Assembly: GCA_964346075.1 (NCBI GenBank)
Contig: CAYFTH010000112.1
Location: 1 to 9,810 of the forward strand
Length of the DNA: 9,810 nucleotides
Source: Brumimicrobium sp964346075
GTDB lineage: Bacteria > Bacteroidota > Bacteroidia > Flavobacteriales_D > Crocinitomicaceae
Direction of reading: 5' to 3'
The position numbers were made by a program, and so were the translations under genes. Shown here piece after piece: positions 6,967 through 9,810 of this stretch; position 1 is the stretch's first letter, and each line of letters begins with the position of its first letter. The notes below the pieces were generated by a model, which did not search any database, was not told the origin of the DNA, and saw only the letters and a list, made by a program, of their open reading frames with translations.

Positions 6967-8531
6967 TGGAAAATACGGTACAAATCCAACTATTACCCGA
7001 GCACATCAATGATTATGATTTTGTGATCAAGCAGGCCAATCGCAAGAACGGCACTTCTCCTAATGATTACCCGCATGGTTACATCCGTAAACGATCAATT
7101 GACGCGCGTAAAAAACCCGTAAAATACAACTTACAGGTCGTACTTTCAAAAACGCCCGTGAGCCCCTCACTCGAAGCAGTTGAATATCCATCTGTAACAG
7201 GGAAACCCGAAATTCATATTATTGGCGCAGGTCCGGCTGGTCTTTTTGCAGCACTTGAGGCGATTGAGCTCGGTTTTAAACCCGTTATTTTCGAACGCGG
7301 AAAAGCTGTTCGGGAACGGAGAAGAGATTTGGCAAAGCTCAATAAAGAACACATCGTTCATCCAGATTCGAATTATTGTTTTGGAGAAGGAGGAGCAGGA
7401 ACTTACTCCGATGGAAAGCTGTATACCCGCTCTAAAAAACGTGGAAATATTCTTAAAGTATTGGAGCGATTCGTCCAATTTGGAGCTCCTTACGACATTC
7501 TGGTGGATGCCCATCCGCATATTGGCACCAATAAATTACCGAAAATCATCACAACAATGCGTGAAACAATCATTCGCGCAGGTGGTGAAGTGCATTTTAA
7601 TGCAAAACTGACCAACTTTCAAATCAACGGTCAACAGCTGCAAGGAATTGAAATCAACGGCAACGATTATCATGAAGTTGAGCATCTCATTTTAGCAACG
7701 GGGCATTCGGCGCGCGACATCTTCTATTTGTTGCACAAAAATGACGTAAAAATCGAAGCCAAAGGATTTGCCCTGGGAGTCCGGATTGAACACAGCCAGG
7801 AAGTTATCGACAAGATCCAATATCACGGACGCCAAAACGACGCACTTTTACCACCAGCTTCATATAGTCTCGTAGAACAGGTGGACGGAGTGGGCGTCTA
7901 TTCATTTTGTATGTGTCCCGGAGGAATTATCGCACCGTGTGCCACATCACCAGGAGAAGTGGTGACCAATGGATGGTCGCCTTCAAAACGCAACAACCCT
8001 TATTCCAATTCAGGTATTGTCGTTGGGATTGAGCCACAGCTACTACCGAATTACGACTCAACTGATCCGTTCATATGTTTATCCCTTCAAACCCGTGTAG
8101 AAAAGCAATGTTGGGAAGTTGCGGGAAAAACACAAAACGTTCCCGCTCAGCGCATGCAAGATTTTCTAGAAGGAAAAATTTCACAAGATTTGCCACAGAC
8201 CAGTTATCAGCCGGGGCTAACAAGCGTTGACCTCAACAGAACATTACCCGAATTCATCACTAAAAGGTTGAAAAAAGCCTTCGTCGCATTTGGCAAGAAG
8301 ATGAGAGGGTACTACACCAATGACGCGGTACTGCACGCTCCAGAATCCAGAACATCTTCTCCTGTTTCTATTCCACGTAATCGAGCAACTTTTGAGCACA
8401 TAGAAACTAAAGGACTGTACCCCTGTGGAGAAGGCGCAGGCTACGCCGGAGGAATTGCATCCGCAGCTGTAGACGGAGTAAATTGCGTTCAGGCAATTGC
8501 GAGTAAGGTGAACCCCATAAAGTCTGAATAA
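6966..8531 (+). CDS. FAD-dependent dehydrogenase of the COG2509 type (NAD(P)/FAD-dependent oxidoreductase)
   Basis: This is a 521-residue flavoprotein, probably cytosolic (no signal peptide). Residues 1-75 form the small N-terminal domain found in front of the Rossmann fold in this family. The FAD-binding motif is I-I-G-A-G-P-A-G (85-92), followed by acidic/basic E-R-G-K (110-113). Other visible landmarks are YCFGEGGAGTYSDGKLYTR (137-155), the ATGHSARD motif (244-251), SFCMCPGGIIAPC (313-325), VVTNGWSPSKRNNPYSNSG (332-350) and the C-terminal GLYPCGEGAGYAGGIASAA (483-501), which closes the FAD site. These are hallmarks of the COG2509 'uncharacterised FAD-dependent dehydrogenase' group, whose physiological substrate is not established. 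The start ATG overlaps the porT stop by one base, so coupled translation is likely. No frameshift or missing motif was seen. Confidence 0.9.
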   Translation: MENTVQIQLLPEHINDYDFVIKQANRKNGTSPNDYPHGYIRKRSIDARKKPVKYNLQVVLSKTPVSPSLEAVEYPSVTGKPEIHIIGAGPAGLFAALEAIELGFKPVIFERGKAVRERRRDLAKLNKEHIVHPDSNYCFGEGGAGTYSDGKLYTRSKKRGNILKVLERFVQFGAPYDILVDAHPHIGTNKLPKIITTMRETIIRAGGEVHFNAKLTNFQINGQQLQGIEINGNDYHEVEHLILATGHSARDIFYLLHKNDVKIEAKGFALGVRIEHSQEVIDKIQYHGRQNDALLPPASYSLVEQVDGVGVYSFCMCPGGIIAPCATSPGEVVTNGWSPSKRNNPYSNSGIVVGIEPQLLPNYDSTDPFICLSLQTRVEKQCWEVAGKTQNVPAQRMQDFLEGKISQDLPQTSYQPGLTSVDLNRTLPEFITKRLKKAFVAFGKKMRGYYTNDAVLHAPESRTSSPVSIPRNRATFEHIETKGLYPCGEGAGYAGGIASAAVDGVNCVQAIASKVNPIKSE

Positions 8532-8555
8532 ATATTCATTCGGATCTTTCTGTGT

Positions 8556-8609
8556 ATTCGTATATTTTTTCCTTAACTTCAATAGCCAATTACCTAAATG
8601 TATACGAAT
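8556..8609. repeat. Perfect 9-bp inverted repeat around the recombinase start
   Basis: ATTCGTATA (8556-8564) is matched exactly by its reverse complement TATACGAAT (8601-8609), with 36 bp between. Allowing a two-base bulge, a further TTT/AAA pairs inside. The right arm contains the first two bases of the recombinase ATG (8608-8610), and the left arm overlaps the likely -7 box. It could be an operator pair or an mRNA hairpin covering the start codon; neither is shown. Confidence 0.6.
8561..8568 (+). promoter_or_regulatory. Possible -7 element for the recombinase gene
   Basis: TATATTTT matches TAnnTTTG at all but the last base and lies 39 bp before the recombinase ATG, giving a leader of roughly 30 nt. 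No good -33 box was found. It overlaps the left arm of the inverted repeat at 8556-8564. Confidence 0.27.
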
Positions 8610-9711
8610 GAAAACTATAACCATTAAGAGGCTGTGGCATCGAAAACAAAAGGTTTTAATGCTACTTTTTGAAAAAGATGCTAAATTCATAGCACGCTGT
8701 AAAAAAATCGGAGCAATCTATTCTCAAACTTACAGGGGCTGGTGGTTGCCTGACACCCCAAAAAATATTTCGACCATCAAGAAAACTTTTGACACCTATT
8801 CTTTCACTTTTGAAGAGAGACCTCCTGCTTTTGAAAAGAAAATAAAGGTCTCCGCCTACGAACAACTCACAGATGCACACAAAGCGAGCATAAAGAAGTT
8901 CGATGAATTTTTACGGTCCAAGCGTTTTGCGCCATCTACAATAAGATCCTATATCCACTCCATTCAGTTGTTTTTAGCCTACTTTAACGACCGGCAAATG
9001 GAAGATTTGACGGAAGACGACATCACCATTTTTAATAACGAATATATACTAGCAAAGCGACTATCCAGTTCTTTTCAGAATCAAGTGATCAATGCTATTA
9101 AGAAGTTTTTTCTCGTGGTTGAGCATCGAAGCATGAATATTGATGCTGTTCATCGCCCCAGAAGAGAGCACAAGTTACCCAATGTGCTTTCTAAGGAGGA
9201 GGTAAAAATGATTTTACAAACTCCGAGGAATCTTAAACATCGCGCAATGCTAAGTTTGATTTACGCCTGTGGACTTCGTCGTGGGGAGCTGTTAAAACTG
9301 AAACCAGGTCACATCGATTCTAAACGGAAGCTTCTAATCATCTATCAAAGCAAAGGGCGGAAAGATCGAGTGATTCCGATAGGAGATAAAATTATTGAAC
9401 TTTTGCGCGATTATTATAAGGCCTACAGACCTAAGGAGTGGTTATTTGAAGGACAAAAGGAAAAAGAGCAATATAGCGCCACAAGTTTGCAAAAAGTGCT
9501 TAAAAGAAGTGTAAAGAGAACAAAAATAAATAAACCTGTTACACTTCATTGGTTACGTCATAGTTTTGCTACTCACTTATTAGAGAAAGGGACAGACATG
9601 CGATACATACAAGAAATTTTAGGACACAAAAGCAGTAAAACTACAGAAATATACACCCATGTGAGTACTAAAAGCTTACAAGAAATAAGAAGTCCGTTTG
9701 ATGATCTATAA
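8608..9711 (+). CDS. Tyrosine recombinase (XerD/IntI-like site-specific integrase)
   Basis: This 367-residue DNA recombinase cuts and rejoins DNA through a covalent 3'-phosphotyrosine. Residues 1-70 form an N-terminal domain of the sort seen in many Bacteroidota integrases (opening ITIKRLWHRKQKV, then S-Q-T-Y-R-G-W-W-L-P). A SAM-like core-binding domain (about 90-175) and catalytic domain (about 190-360) follow. The active-site set is complete: Arg224 (ACGLRRGEL), Lys249 (SKGRKDR), His314 and Arg317 (HWLRHSF), His340 (LGH) and nucleophile Tyr349 (EIYTHVS). The C-terminal patch resembles IntI, yet the region between the catalytic Lys and HxxR has no room for the roughly 16-20-residue insertion that defines integron integrases. 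The gene appears more AT-rich than its neighbours, suggesting acquisition. It points toward a candidate recombination site 27 bp downstream. Alternative roles are an Xer-like or mobile-element integrase. Confidence 0.93.
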   Translation: MKTITIKRLWHRKQKVLMLLFEKDAKFIARCKKIGAIYSQTYRGWWLPDTPKNISTIKKTFDTYSFTFEERPPAFEKKIKVSAYEQLTDAHKASIKKFDEFLRSKRFAPSTIRSYIHSIQLFLAYFNDRQMEDLTEDDITIFNNEYILAKRLSSSFQNQVINAIKKFFLVVEHRSMNIDAVHRPRREHKLPNVLSKEEVKMILQTPRNLKHRAMLSLIYACGLRRGELLKLKPGHIDSKRKLLIIYQSKGRKDRVIPIGDKIIELLRDYYKAYRPKEWLFEGQKEKEQYSATSLQKVLKRSVKRTKINKPVTLHWLRHSFATHLLEKGTDMRYIQEILGHKSSKTTEIYTHVSTKSLQEIRSPFDDL

Positions 9712-9738
9712 AAAATCATTATTTTTACTCAGCTGTTG

Positions 9739-9793
9739 GGACAAATTGTACACTAAGCAAAAGGAAATAATAACTATGTTGTACATTTTGTCC
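9739..9793. other. Candidate recombination (attachment) site: imperfect 14-bp inverted repeat with TTGTACA boxes
   Basis: The left arm GGACAAATTGTACA (9739-9752) and right arm TGTACATTTTGTCC (9780-9793) pair at 13 of 14 positions, with a 27-nt A-rich loop. Because TGTACA is self-complementary, TTGTACA also occurs as a direct repeat (9746-9752 and 9779-9785, 33 bp apart). The left arm holds a smaller nested palindrome, ACAA-A-TTGT (9741-9749). There is no T-tract after the right arm and no GC-rich stem, so it does not look like an intrinsic terminator. Position next to the recombinase gene and hairpin form suggest a site for that enzyme, by analogy with attI/attC in integrons. The role is inferred. 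The region 9712-9738 before it contains only AT-rich spacer. Confidence 0.6.
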
Positions 9794-9810
9794 ATGGATA
9801 AACGAGTTAC

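Noticed and set aside
8244..8690. 148-codon minus-strand frame spanning the dehydrogenase end and recombinase start
   Set aside because: It covers the conserved C-terminal FAD motif of one gene and the N-terminus of the other on the opposite strand. Its translation has no coherent domain, so it is a shadow frame.
8608..9711. Calling the recombinase a true integron integrase (intI)
   Set aside because: The segment between Lys249 and His314 looks too short to contain the insertion characteristic of IntI, and the adjacent site lacks classical integron cores. A broader tyrosine recombinase label is safer.
9712..9733. AT-rich inverted repeat (TAAAAA ... TTTTTA) as a recombinase terminator
   Set aside because: The stem has no G or C pairs, so it is unlikely to terminate transcription; such matches are expected by chance in this AT-rich spacer.
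9794..9810. ATG at 9794 as the start of a cassette gene (M-D-K-R-V)
   Set aside because: Only 17 bases remain in the window, which is too little to support a coding region. It is kept only as a point within the integron-like finding.
9806..9810. GTTAC at the last bases as the start of a classical attC/attI core (GTTRRRY)
   Set aside because: Five bases are not informative and the rest lies outside the window.

Overview
The window looks like a chromosomal stretch of a Bacteroidota bacterium, probably of the Flavobacteriia or a near relative. The evidence is a C-terminal type IX secretion (T9SS) sorting domain with a YPNP motif on the first gene, a PorT-like T9SS outer-membrane protein, a DUF5522-like small Cys protein, AT-rich intergenic DNA, mostly absent Shine-Dalgarno sequences and a promoter element of the TAnnTTTG type.

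Layout. 123-2918 (+) encodes a secreted S15/CocE-type serine hydrolase with a T9SS sorting domain. 3118-3645 (+) encodes a small four-helix membrane protein of unknown function. It converges on a minus-strand group: a MATE-family exporter (4558-5931), a small predicted beta-barrel protein (3898-4497) and a 55-residue Cys-rich DUF5522-like protein (3659-3826). The divergent gap 5932-6243 holds a 99-bp heptamer minisatellite lying directly upstream of a good -7 box for the MATE gene. On the plus strand, porT (6244-6966) overlaps by one base the start of a COG2509-type FAD-dependent dehydrogenase (6966-8531). After 76 bp comes a tyrosine recombinase (8608-9711). It is followed 27 bp later by a 55-bp imperfect inverted repeat (9739-9793) built around two TTGTACA boxes.

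The first 8.5 kb read as ordinary chromosomal genes. PorT belongs to the machinery that would export the hydrolase of 123-2918, so machine and cargo both occur here, though not in one operon. The part most likely to be a less described system is the right edge. A complete IntI/Xer-like recombinase, lacking the integron-integrase-specific insertion, sits next to a hairpin-forming recombination-site candidate, and another ATG follows immediately after the site. This has the geometry of an integron-like platform (integrase plus attachment site plus possible cassettes), but the window ends before any second site or cassette can be seen. The recombinase start codon is also embedded in a perfect 9-bp inverted repeat that could control its expression.
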